Of a DNA stretch of 64,000 nt, positions 51,153 to 59,801 are shown one piece after another (within the stretch, counting starts at the first letter, position 1; each line of letters starts with the position of its first letter). Source of the stretch: Winogradskyella marina (GTDB taxonomy: Bacteria; Bacteroidota; Bacteroidia; Flavobacteriales; Flavobacteriaceae); the NCBI RefSeq assembly GCF_015645385.1, contig NZ_JADOET010000002.1, positions 372,001 to 436,000 of the forward strand. Reading direction: 5' to 3'. The notes under the pieces are model-generated. The model did not search any database and was not told the origin of the DNA. It saw only the letters and a list, made by a program, of their open reading frames with translations. Position numbers and translations under genes: made by a program.

Positions 51153-52574
51153 TTATTGCGCTAAAATTTGCACATTACTTAAATCAATAGTTGTTGATAC
51201 TGTAGCATCGTCGCTATCATAAACAAATGCTAAAACAGCATCACCTTCAATCATTGAAATATTAATTAAACCAGTTGCGTCATAAACATTGTTGAAGAAA
51301 CCAGTATTCTCCGGTAGAGCCGAAATTTCTGAAGCTCCTATTTCTGTCCATGTAGCATCATCAGGATTGGTTCCTGACACATAATCATTAGAATAATACG
51401 CTTTTAATGGTTGTCCGTTACTGAAAGCATCTGCAACTTGTAAAATAAGACGCTCATTTTCATTAGCATCAAAATCTATTGAAGGAGATATTAACCAACT
51501 AATCATTTCTACAATGTTATCATCATCAAAAGCAGAGCCTCTTACATAACCTTCTCCTTGGTAACTACTAGCATACCAATCCTGTGTACCTAATGTATTG
51601 ATCACTTCCCAATCTCCTAAACCACTATCAAAGCCTTCGTTAAAAACAACTTCAAAATCTTCAATATCTAATAATGTACATCTTGGGTTTTCCATATCTA
51701 CATCATCAGTTGTATTTAAGGCTAATACTAAACTAGCACCATCAAAAGTTTTGCTAACAACCGCTGTTATAGATCCATTTCCAGTAGGTAATTTTTCATT
51801 TTTAAAACTTGAAAAACTACTAGTTTCTAAAATGAATTCTGGGTATGTAAATCCGCCACAATCTTGTAATGTTCTTTTTGTATCAAACGTTTCAGTTGGG
51901 TCAAAATAGTTTAATACATTTGGATCATCTCCTAAACCAACTTCATCATCAGCAAATTCTACATTATCAACTTTAACTAATAAACCAACATGGTCACCAT
52001 TAATTGCCGTTAAACCTATGTTTAAAGGTGTGATGTCTTCAGTTACCGAAGATCTTAAAACTTTTTGTCTAATTTGAATTTCATTTAAGCTAGTTACTGT
52101 AGTACCGAATTGATCAGTTTCGGTTCCTCCACCAATGGTTGTAACTCCGTTACCTACACGTTCTTCACCAATATAAAGATCTTGTAAACTGATATAAACT
52201 TCTCTCCCTAAGTTAAATTGGTTATAAGTATCTACTTGGTTTAAGATGACTTTTAAACCAGAAGTTGGGTTTGTTGGGCTATCTTGAATAAAAAATTCTT
52301 TAAAGAAGTTTCCTGTTCTATCTGATGAAGTTACATAACCTTTTACATAAACATTAGTATCCTCAGGCTCTATGAATTCGCCTTCTGTGTACATCGCTTT
52401 AACAGTTTCAAAAGAGACTTCGCTTCCTGTTGCTAGTAATTCTTCTAGAGCTTCATTTTCTTCGTCGCCTAAACTATTAGGAATGGTGTAATCATCATCT
52501 TGGACACAAGACGTCATAGCTATTGAAGCTACTAAGACTACTATTAATTTTAAAGATTTAATTGCTTTATTCAT
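51153..52574 (-). CDS. DUF5689 family lipoprotein
   Basis: A 473-residue surface-type lipoprotein. I start at 52574 (MNKAIKSLKLIVVLVASIAMTSC), since the upstream frame part adds a non-hydrophobic lead. Lipobox AMTSC, followed by VQDDDYT, a possible acidic surface-export signal. Residues about 50-290 match the DUF5689 layout (VYVKGYVTSSDRTGNFFKEF, IQDSPTNPTSGLKVIL, EVYISLQDLYIGEE), which looks like an OB-type fold. Residues about 310-473 form a jelly-roll (FNEGFDSGLGDWEVIN, SWLISPSIDFDA). It is 81 bp downstream of a TonB receptor gene, as a SusD-like partner would be, but it is not SusD. Its ligand is unknown; nucleic acid or phosphate esters are plausible because of the divergent nuclease gene. 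Confidence 0.85.
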   Translation of the reverse strand: MNKAIKSLKLIVVLVASIAMTSCVQDDDYTIPNSLGDEENEALEELLATGSEVSFETVKAMYTEGEFIEPEDTNVYVKGYVTSSDRTGNFFKEFFIQDSPTNPTSGLKVILNQVDTYNQFNLGREVYISLQDLYIGEERVGNGVTTIGGGTETDQFGTTVTSLNEIQIRQKVLRSSVTEDITPLNIGLTAINGDHVGLLVKVDNVEFADDEVGLGDDPNVLNYFDPTETFDTKRTLQDCGGFTYPEFILETSSFSSFKNEKLPTGNGSITAVVSKTFDGASLVLALNTTDDVDMENPRCTLLDIEDFEVVFNEGFDSGLGDWEVINTLGTQDWYASSYQGEGYVRGSAFDDDNIVEMISWLISPSIDFDANENERLILQVADAFSNGQPLKAYYSNDYVSGTNPDDATWTEIGASEISALPENTGFFNNVYDATGLINISMIEGDAVLAFVYDSDDATVSTTIDLSNVQILAQ

Positions 52575-52654
52575 AACTTTTTTATTTATAATTATTGAAT
52601 CTATGAAATTTGCACATTTCATAATTGTGATATTATTAATTAATTTTTCTTTTT

Positions 52655-55417
52655 TTAGAATCTAACGTTTAAGTTAACAAAATAATTGGTACCACGTCCA
52701 TACCAATATTTTGAGCCAAACCTTGGATTGCCATCAGCATTATCGTCTCTTAGCTGAGTATAATTAGCATTTCTACCTTGCTCAAAACCACCAGTTTTAT
52801 AAACTTCGTCTAATAGGTTACCAACACTAGCAAATAAACCTATGTAATAGTCACCTACTTTCCAAGACTTACCTCCAACAAGGTTAACTACCATATAGTC
52901 GCTAATTTTTTCTTGTTTTAGTAATTCCGTAGCAAGTTCTTCGTCGTAATTGTTTATAGGTAATCCATCTGGAGCTAAATAGAAGTTCTCCGTTCTTGTT
53001 AATGCATTTACATCTATATATGCATTTGAGAAAAAGTTAGCCGTTGCACCAAACCACCAGAAATCTGGATCTCTATATTCAAAACCAATAGATGATGCTC
53101 TTTGTGGACCTCCTGCCAATTTGTAATCTTTTAAATTAGCCTGTCCATAATTAAGTGCCCCATCTGCATTCTTAAAACTAGCTGAAGTTAAGTATAAATC
53201 TGGATTATTGTCATACGTATACTGACCAATTGATGCTGCACCTTTCAACTTAATTGTTGGTGTTACTTGGGCTTCAATTCCTACTTCAACACCTAAGTGT
53301 TTTTTATCTATACCTTGTAAAACTTCTTGTACAAAAGCAGATGTATCATTGTCTTCAATATCATTACCTCCACTTAGACCATCTGCGTAGTAGAACCCTA
53401 CTTCGTTAGCATCTTCAATTTTAGTATAGAATCCTGTAATTTTAGCGTTAACAATTGGTGATCTAAAAATGTAACTTGCATCAAAAGACGTTACTATTTC
53501 TTCGCTAATGTTTTTAACAATTGAGTGATTTTCTCTAGAGTTAGAGAATGTGTTACGTAAATTAGGTGCTCTTGTTAAGTAACCTCCATTAACATCAAAT
53601 AAGTGTTTTCCAGAAAATTTATATGTAAATCCTGCTTTTCCTCCTACACCTGTAAACGTAAGCTCTTCACCTTTACCATAAGATAAATCTCCTAAGAACC
53701 TACTGTGTTCCCATAAACCTTCTCTTTGGTATGTTGTGCTCGTTATATTTGCAGAAGCATAAAAATCAAATTTCTGATATGTAAATTGTCCTTGTGCGTA
53801 AGCAGAAATAACATCGGCATATAAATTAAAGTTATATCTGTATTTATCACCTTCTTCTACTAAACGGTCTGCGTTTTGATTATCATATTGAAAACCATCA
53901 AAAGAATCTACATTTAATAAACCAACATCAGATCCTAATAAATCTATGACCTCACCAAAGTTCTCTGATTTTAAGTTTTTATAATTAACAGCTCCATTAA
54001 TGATTATATGTTCATTAATTTCTGAAGTAAATATAGAGTTAACAGTTAACTGAGTGTCGTCTGCTCTATCTTCATATAACGCATATGCAGAACTAATATC
54101 ATTAATATTATTAGTTACGTTGGCATCAATAATACGGTTCCAATCTATTTGACCATCGTCTATAAATTTTTGTTGCGCTAAATAAGCTCCTGCAAGATCA
54201 TCTCTTTGTTCGTAATAACTTGGTAGTAATTGGTAATAAGCTGCACTTGGGTTACCACCACCACTATAATCTAATCTACTGTTACCTAATTTACCAAATT
54301 GGTATCCAACATTAGTGTTTAACCTTGTTTTAGATGAAATATCCCAATAGTGATTTAACATAAAAATAGGCTCTTCAACCTCTTTAATACGAGAGTTTCG
54401 TTGCTCACCATCTAAGCTTCCCCAATATTCATTGTATTTAATTCCTTTTAGGTCATAAATTTCTTGTGTGTTTGGCGACGACTTTCCTCTTCTATTAGGT
54501 GTGTAAATAGACGTAAAATTAATACTGTGTTTATCGTTTATTTTCTTTTCTACAGACGCAAAAAATGAATTAGAATCATATAGAGTTGCATCTTGGTAGC
54601 CTTCATCTCCCCAACGTCTTCCTAACATAATTGCATAAGACCATCCATCTTCTAATAAACCGGAAGCGTAACTCGCCATTGCACGATTTGTGTAACTTCT
54701 ATTTGAAGAAGAAAAAGTTATTCTACCACCTTTTCTATACGAAGAAGCTCTTGTTATAATATTAGATGTTCCTAAAATACCACCAAAATTATAATCTGAA
54801 GGAGTAAGACCTGTCGTTAATACTTGGTTACGCATCATATCATTTAAACCTCCCCAATTACTCCATTGTGGTCTTCCGTTGAAGAGTTTATTCATTTCAA
54901 TACCATTCATTAAAACCGAACCGTTTTCAGAATCTAAACCTCTTACCTTAAAGAATGAAGAACTAAATTCAAAAGCTGCTGTTCTTTGAAAAACATCCAT
55001 TGAAGACGATAGTAATCCAGAAATGTTATCTGCACCACTGGTATCGTCATTTAATTCATCGTCAGAAAGTGTAATAGTAAACATATCCTGTACGTCAGTG
55101 ACATCGATATCTAAAGTCATATCTGTAATATCTACAGTTTGTCCTTCGTTAACGATAATAGGATAGCGCTTCGTTATATATCCTGTTTTTGATATTTTTA
55201 GAACCTGCTCTCCTAAAGGCACATCACCAGAAAAAACAAATTCACCAAAACCATCGGTTAAAGCTGTTTGTTGTGTTTCTTCAATTGTAATTGTAACATC
55301 AGGAATTGGTTCCGAAGATGCGGCATCTTTTACACTACCTTTAATAATGGTGCTTTGCGCTGCCATTGTAAAAGAGGAAAAAATTCCAAATAATAAAATA
55401 ATTAAACTTTTTTTCAT
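52655..55417 (-). CDS. TonB-dependent receptor with carboxypeptidase-like N-domain
   Basis: A 920-residue outer-membrane receptor. Signal peptide MKKSLIILLFGIFSSFTMAAQ is followed by a carboxypeptidase-regulatory-like domain (about 24-110, SVKDAASSEPIPDVTITIEE). The plug is at about 125-245 (SSFFKVRGLDSENGSVLMNG), and the barrel ends in GTNYFVNLNVRF with terminal Phe. There is no SusC-type partner motif such as the SusC/RagA plug linker (VPIR). It forms an operon with the DUF5689 lipoprotein gene. Import substrate is unknown; the context suggests nucleic-acid breakdown products or another phosphorylated compound. Confidence 0.93.
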   Translation of the reverse strand: MKKSLIILLFGIFSSFTMAAQSTIIKGSVKDAASSEPIPDVTITIEETQQTALTDGFGEFVFSGDVPLGEQVLKISKTGYITKRYPIIVNEGQTVDITDMTLDIDVTDVQDMFTITLSDDELNDDTSGADNISGLLSSSMDVFQRTAAFEFSSSFFKVRGLDSENGSVLMNGIEMNKLFNGRPQWSNWGGLNDMMRNQVLTTGLTPSDYNFGGILGTSNIITRASSYRKGGRITFSSSNRSYTNRAMASYASGLLEDGWSYAIMLGRRWGDEGYQDATLYDSNSFFASVEKKINDKHSINFTSIYTPNRRGKSSPNTQEIYDLKGIKYNEYWGSLDGEQRNSRIKEVEEPIFMLNHYWDISSKTRLNTNVGYQFGKLGNSRLDYSGGGNPSAAYYQLLPSYYEQRDDLAGAYLAQQKFIDDGQIDWNRIIDANVTNNINDISSAYALYEDRADDTQLTVNSIFTSEINEHIIINGAVNYKNLKSENFGEVIDLLGSDVGLLNVDSFDGFQYDNQNADRLVEEGDKYRYNFNLYADVISAYAQGQFTYQKFDFYASANITSTTYQREGLWEHSRFLGDLSYGKGEELTFTGVGGKAGFTYKFSGKHLFDVNGGYLTRAPNLRNTFSNSRENHSIVKNISEEIVTSFDASYIFRSPIVNAKITGFYTKIEDANEVGFYYADGLSGGNDIEDNDTSAFVQEVLQGIDKKHLGVEVGIEAQVTPTIKLKGAASIGQYTYDNNPDLYLTSASFKNADGALNYGQANLKDYKLAGGPQRASSIGFEYRDPDFWWFGATANFFSNAYIDVNALTRTENFYLAPDGLPINNYDEELATELLKQEKISDYMVVNLVGGKSWKVGDYYIGLFASVGNLLDEVYKTGGFEQGRNANYTQLRDDNADGNPRFGSKYWYGRGTNYFVNLNVRF

Positions 55418-55473
55418 ACCTATTTTTAAAGTTAATAATCTTTGTACATTAAATAAAAGTTATTTAAGGCGTG

Positions 55474-55481
55474 CAAATTTA
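55474..55481 (-). promoter_or_regulatory. -7 element of the TonB receptor/DUF5689 operon
   Basis: TAAATTTG on the minus strand, 56 nt ahead of the receptor ATG. No good -33 TTG at the usual distance. It lies back-to-back with the nuclease promoter. Confidence 0.5.
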
Positions 55482-55501
55482 CATTATTTATAATAAATAT
55501 A

Positions 55502-55509
55502 TACTTTTG
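55502..55509 (+). promoter_or_regulatory. -7 element of the secreted EEP nuclease gene
   Basis: TACTTTTG matches TAnnTTTG. It gives a leader of about 38 nt. Divergent from, and only 20 bp away from, the receptor-operon element, so one regulator could act on both. Confidence 0.5.
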
Positions 55510-55552
55510 GCTCAAGATTTGTAATGTAATTAATGTTAACATAACATATAAA

Positions 55553-56608
55553 ATGAAAAATATAAAACTAACTTTAATAGTAATTCTGCTTTCTACACTG
55601 ATGAGTGTTACCGCACAAGAAAAGAAAAAGTATAAAATTCACACTGTTGCTTTTTACAATTTAGAGAATTTATTTGACACCATAAATGATACGACTAAGT
55701 ACGATGAAGCTAGTCCTATGATGGAATTAAATGAAGCGCTCAGAGCAGAGGCTTACGTAAAAAAACTTCATAATATGGCAAAAGTAGTTGCAGATATTGG
55801 TTCTAAGGATACCAATAATTCGCCTGCAATTATTGGTGTTGCAGAGGTTGAAAACAGACAGGTGTTGGTCGATTTAGTAAACGAACCAGAATTGTTGGAT
55901 AAGGATTATGGTATTGTTCACTTCGATTCGCCAGATAAAAGAGGAATTGATGTAGCGTTGCTTTATCAAAAAGCGCTTTTTAAACCAATTGAGACAAGCT
56001 CGCATGAGTTGCTTATTTATGACGATTCGTCTAGAGAACGCGTATATACAAGAGATCAACTGTTAGTGAGTGGTGAATTGGAAGGAGATTTAATTCATAT
56101 TATTGTTAATCACTGGCCATCGCGAAGTGGAGGTGAAGCAAGGAGTAGATTTAAACGTGTCGCTGCCGGAAAATTGAATAAACGTATTATAGATTCTTTA
56201 CAGTCAATAGATCCTTATGCTAAAGTTATAACTATGGGTGATTTTAATGATAACCCTATAAATGATAGTTTAAAAAAAGAATTAAAAGCAGAAGGAGATC
56301 AAGATAAAGTTAAGCTTAAAGGTATTTATAACCCTTATGAAAATAAGTATAAAAAATTAGGTCTAGGGACTACAGGTTATAGAGATTCTTGGAGTTTGTT
56401 TGATATGATTTTGTTTACACAGCCATTTTTAGAAAAGGATTATTCATCGTTTAGATTTTATCAATCCGGTATTTTTAGCGAGTCGTATTTAACAAACAAA
56501 GAAGGGCGTTATAAAGGTTACCCTTTAAGAATGATTAACGCTGGACTTTCTGGAGGTTATAGTGATCACTTTCCGGTTTATATATACTTAATAAGAGAAG
56601 TAGAGTAG
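55553..56608 (+). CDS. Secreted endonuclease/exonuclease/phosphatase family protein
   Basis: A 351-residue EEP enzyme with signal peptide (MKNIKLTLIVILLSTLMSVTAQ). The same motif order as the paralogue at 14540-15490 is seen: VAFYNLENLFD, GVAEVENRQVL, DKRGIDVALLY, HIIVNHWPSRSGG, ITMGDFNDNP, and the C-terminal GGYSDHFPVYIYL. It is the exported version, expected in the periplasm or outside, cutting nucleic acids or other phosphodiesters. It is divergent from the receptor/DUF5689 operon. It ends before a bidirectional terminator at 56661. Confidence 0.87.
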   Translation: MKNIKLTLIVILLSTLMSVTAQEKKKYKIHTVAFYNLENLFDTINDTTKYDEASPMMELNEALRAEAYVKKLHNMAKVVADIGSKDTNNSPAIIGVAEVENRQVLVDLVNEPELLDKDYGIVHFDSPDKRGIDVALLYQKALFKPIETSSHELLIYDDSSRERVYTRDQLLVSGELEGDLIHIIVNHWPSRSGGEARSRFKRVAAGKLNKRIIDSLQSIDPYAKVITMGDFNDNPINDSLKKELKAEGDQDKVKLKGIYNPYENKYKKLGLGTTGYRDSWSLFDMILFTQPFLEKDYSSFRFYQSGIFSESYLTNKEGRYKGYPLRMINAGLSGGYSDHFPVYIYLIREVE

Positions 56609-56660
56609 CTTGGTTTTAATAAGCCCTTTTAATTAGGAGTCTGATTATTTACAAAAATAA

Positions 56661-56690
56661 AAGCGTCAAATATTAGTTTATTTGACGCTT
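56661..56690. terminator. Bidirectional intrinsic terminator
   Basis: AAGCGTCAAATA (56661-56672) and TATTTGACGCTT (56679-56690) make a perfect 12-bp stem with a 6-nt loop, between the nuclease gene and the convergent membrane gene. Confidence 0.9.
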
Positions 56691-56713
56691 TCTTATGTGC
56701 TATTGTTTAAAAT

Positions 56714-57151
56714 TTAAAACCACAGGTTCCAAGGAATCTTAGCCAATACTAAAATTAAGGCTAGCGTATAGAAAATAGTTAATAGTTTAAATTTTGGTTT
56801 AGACGTCAATTTCTTTTTATGTTTTGAATAACCAATGGTCACTAAGGCTATAGCAATTATCATAGTTAAAGGATGCTCTATAATAAGATTTCTCAATCCA
56901 GAATTCTTCATCACTTCTCCCATACCTCCAACTTCTTTGATGACTGAAAAATAATCCTTCATAAAAAACAGTACAATACCTATTAATAATTGAATGTGCA
57001 TTGTAATTAAAGCAAATAAAGAAATTCTAAAATCTTTAGCGTCAAATTCTTTGTTTCCAAAAAATTTAATCAGTGCGTTGAGTGTTGCAAGGACTAAAAC
57101 GATTAACACCAAATAGGCCCATTTTGAATGTATAAACTGAATTGTTTCCAT
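56714..57151 (-). CDS. Cytochrome-b-like small membrane protein
   Basis: A 145-residue protein with four hydrophobic helices (about 12-30, 44-66, 88-108 and 120-142). Start chosen at METIQFIHSKWAYLVL (57151); the frame upstream to 57187 lacks features. Histidines lie in helix-edge positions: FIHSKW, LITMHIQLLIGIVLFF and IIEHPLTMIIAIAL, which could be heme ligands, as in small cytochrome-b561-like proteins. Related flavobacterial proteins carry the label 'cytochrome B'. Heme binding is an inference. It is a lone gene. Confidence 0.7.
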   Translation of the reverse strand: METIQFIHSKWAYLVLIVLVLATLNALIKFFGNKEFDAKDFRISLFALITMHIQLLIGIVLFFMKDYFSVIKEVGGMGEVMKNSGLRNLIIEHPLTMIIAIALVTIGYSKHKKKLTSKPKFKLLTIFYTLALILVLAKIPWNLWF

Positions 57152-57187
57152 AATTAAAAATATTTTTGTGCTTGTAAAAATACACAT

Positions 57188-57375
57188 TAGAACCTTACTC
57201 GGACAATTATATTTCCTTAATTATTGTGTAGAAAAGTTTTTCAATACTTAAATTATAAACAAAGTATTTTTATTCCTAGTCGTTATTTCTATAGTTGACT
57301 TTTTTGATTGTTTTTTTGTGATGTAAGAACAAGTTCTCTAATTGTTTTTCGTAAAACACTCTGGTCTAATGTTGT
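57188..57375. other. AT-rich spacer upstream of the duplicated adhesin unit
   Basis: No gene, hairpin or clear promoter is visible here. The stretch is AT-rich with several T-runs. Its right edge (57376 on) begins the homology with the pbpC 5' end. Confidence 0.4.
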
Positions 57376-57427
57376 ATTAACTATACATGAACTATACAAA
57401 CACGGTTTTGGTAGTTTTTTTCGCAAT
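57376..57427. repeat. Relic of the pbpC 5' end and divergent promoter region, copy A
   Basis: ATTAACTATACATGAACTATACAAAC and the following bases to CGCAAT align with 62140-62180, where the pbpC start codon lies. The copy carries a 1-nt deletion, and reading it as pbpC gives M-Y-S-stop, so it is a non-coding remnant. It marks the left edge of a tandem duplication. Confidence 0.7.
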
Positions 57428-57457
57428 AAATCTACAATTATTGGATAATCTTATTTA

Positions 57458-57465
57458 TATATTTG
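57458..57465 (+). promoter_or_regulatory. -7 element of adhesin A
   Basis: TATATTTG, with TTG 14 nt upstream (57441-57443). The same TTG-N14-TATATTTG geometry recurs before adhesin B at 62205-62229, supporting duplicated promoters. Confidence 0.55.
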
Positions 57466-57508
57466 AGCGTATTCAGTAATCTCTAATTAAACTAACTAAA
57501 CAATTTTT

Positions 57509-59761
57509 ATGAATGTGCTAAACAATTTTTCAGGTCTTAAAGTAATCATAATTTTCTGTGTTTTTTTTCTATCAATTGGAGTACATGCACAATTAGGATT
57601 TTGTTCTGGTACTTCAGGTGATCCTATTTTCTTTGAAGACTTTGGAACAGGAACGGTAAATTCTGTTCTTCCAGAAGGTACAACAACATATTATTATACA
57701 GATGGCTTTCCTGATGATGGTTTTTATACTGTAGGTAATGGTTCTTTTGGAAATGGTTTTGATTGGCATGAAGTTGAAGATCATACGCCTGGTGATACTG
57801 ATGGTAAATTTTTAATGGTAAATGCAGGCTTTTCAGCTGGTGAATTTTATAGAACAACAATTTCAGGGTTATGTGAATCTACAACCTATGAATTTTCAGC
57901 CTGGTTACTTAATTTTGTGAAAATACCAGGATTTTGTCATGATTTAGGTATAGAAATCCCTTTTAATGTTCGTTTTCAAATTTGGGATAGTACAGATACT
58001 AATTTATTAGCAAGCGGAGATACAGGAGATGTTTATGGCGAAGCAGATCCAAATTGGGAACAATATGGTTTAGTGTTTCAAACCTTGGCAAATCAAGATG
58101 AGGTAATACTTAAAATGATAAACAATGGTGATGGTGGCTGTGGAAATGATTTAGCAATAGATGATATTGCGTTTAAAGCTTGTGGTGATTATGTGACGGT
58201 TACAGACCCATTAAATAATACTTCTGCTACTGTTTGTAATAGTGAAATTCCATACACAACAACATTAACTGCAACACCAGATTATGCTGTTTATACCTCT
58301 CATTTTTACCAATGGCAAGAAAGTTCTGATGGTGTTACATGGACAGATATTGAAGGTGAAACTAATCAAACCATTGATGTGTCTATAACTGCTGAGACAT
58401 TTTACAGAACAAAGATTGCTGAAATAGCATCGAATTTAGATAATGATCAGTGTATAATATTATCTGATGTTTTTGAGATAACAGTTAATCCTAATCCAGA
58501 AGCACCAACAAGCAGTGGTGATGCTCCCTTTATTTGTAATATAAATGAAGCCGTATTGTCTGTTACTGTGCCACCAAATACAGAAGTAAACTGGTACGAT
58601 AGTGCTGCAGGAGGAGTTCTTCTTCAGGCAAATAGTCTTAGTTATACTGCAACAGCGTTAGGAACTTATTATGCGGAAGCTGTAGATCTTACTACAGGTT
58701 GTATATCAACAACCAGAACGGCAGTGAGTGCAATTAGTGCATTGCCAGATTCACCTATTAGTGATGGTGATGTAGATTTTAATTGTGGTCTAGAAGAAGC
58801 GATTTTATCGGTTTCTGTACCGACAGGTTTTACGGTAAATTGGTACGATAGTGCTATTGGAGGTAATCTTTTACAAGCGGATAGTTTTACATATACAGCT
58901 ACAGCACTAGGAACATATTATGCGGAAGCAGTCGATTCTACAACCGGATGTGTGTCTTCACCAAGAACTGCTGTGATCGCAGTTAGCGCTCTACCAGAAG
59001 CACCAATTAGCGATGGTGATGTAGATTTTAATTGTAATCTAAATGAAGCAATTTTATCGGTTTCTGCTCCTGCCGGAGTAACAGTAAACTGGTATGATTC
59101 TGCAGCTGGTGGAACACTTTTGTTAGGTGACAGCCTTAATTTTACAGCGACCTTAGAAGGCACTTATTATGCTGAAACCACAGATAATCTTACAGGTTGT
59201 ATTTCTGAAACTAGAACAGCAGTGAGCACAAGTATATTTGCTCCAAATGAACCAATGAGTAATGGAGATGTAGACTACGATTGTACAATTAATGGAGCTG
59301 TATTGTCGGTTAGTGTACCTTCAGGAATTATTGTGAATTGGTACAGTTCCGAATCAAGTGAAGACATATTACTCGCAGATAGTGAAACATTAACAGTAAC
59401 AGATCAAGAAATATATTATGCCGAAGCTGTTAATGAACTTACAGGATGTATTTCACTTTATAGAACATCAGTCAGTATTTCTACGGAAACGGGTCCTCAA
59501 GATTGTTTTATTCCTGAAGGTATTTCACCAGGTGTTTCACCGGGTTTAAACGATAATTTTGACCTCAGTAATTTCGATGTTACTAAAATTGAAATCTTCA
59601 ATAGGTACGGTACGTTAGTGTATTCAAAAAATAACTATACTAACGAATGGGAAGGTCAAAGTAACAATGGTGATGAACTACCTGTAGGAACTTATTTTTA
59701 TACTATGACTTATGATGGTGGAGCAAAAAATCAAACGGGTTGGGTTTATATCAATAGGTAG
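57509..59761 (+). CDS. T9SS type-B adhesin A with four 83-residue Ig-like repeats
   Basis: A 750-residue secreted protein. Signal peptide MNVLNNFSGLKVIIIFCVFFLSIGVHA precedes QLGFCSG. An N-terminal jelly-roll-like domain spans about 28-225 (GFCSGTSGDPIFFEDFGTG, SGLCESTTYEFSAWLLNF, GGCGNDLAIDDIAFKACG). An Ig-like domain follows to about 328. Four tandem Ig-like units of exactly 83 residues start at 58496, 58745, 58994 and 59243, each with the NWYDSA, TYYAE and TGC.S motifs. The last about 85 residues form the gliding-motility/T9SS type-B sorting domain, identical in 65 of 83 positions to that of the 2031-residue adhesin. It is expected on the cell surface. A closely related, partial copy lies beyond pbpC. 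Confidence 0.9.
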   Translation: MNVLNNFSGLKVIIIFCVFFLSIGVHAQLGFCSGTSGDPIFFEDFGTGTVNSVLPEGTTTYYYTDGFPDDGFYTVGNGSFGNGFDWHEVEDHTPGDTDGKFLMVNAGFSAGEFYRTTISGLCESTTYEFSAWLLNFVKIPGFCHDLGIEIPFNVRFQIWDSTDTNLLASGDTGDVYGEADPNWEQYGLVFQTLANQDEVILKMINNGDGGCGNDLAIDDIAFKACGDYVTVTDPLNNTSATVCNSEIPYTTTLTATPDYAVYTSHFYQWQESSDGVTWTDIEGETNQTIDVSITAETFYRTKIAEIASNLDNDQCIILSDVFEITVNPNPEAPTSSGDAPFICNINEAVLSVTVPPNTEVNWYDSAAGGVLLQANSLSYTATALGTYYAEAVDLTTGCISTTRTAVSAISALPDSPISDGDVDFNCGLEEAILSVSVPTGFTVNWYDSAIGGNLLQADSFTYTATALGTYYAEAVDSTTGCVSSPRTAVIAVSALPEAPISDGDVDFNCNLNEAILSVSAPAGVTVNWYDSAAGGTLLLGDSLNFTATLEGTYYAETTDNLTGCISETRTAVSTSIFAPNEPMSNGDVDYDCTINGAVLSVSVPSGIIVNWYSSESSEDILLADSETLTVTDQEIYYAEAVNELTGCISLYRTSVSISTETGPQDCFIPEGISPGVSPGLNDNFDLSNFDVTKIEIFNRYGTLVYSKNNYTNEWEGQSNNGDELPVGTYFYTMTYDGGAKNQTGWVYINR
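58496..59491 (+). repeat. Four tandem 249-bp Ig-like units in adhesin A
   Basis: Unit starts at 58496, 58745, 58994 and 59243; each unit is exactly 249 bp. Units 2 and 3 share SDGDVDFNC and AILSVS, and the fourth is the most diverged. Confidence 0.9.
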
Positions 59762-59801
59762 TTTAATAACTTCTCAGTTGATAAATAGAGCTTTTAAAAC
59801 G

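Noticed and set aside
58496..59491. Regularly spaced repeats considered as CRISPR-like array
   Set aside because: The 249-bp units are in frame, encode Ig-like domains and vary at third positions; there are no short identical repeats with unique spacers and no cas genes.
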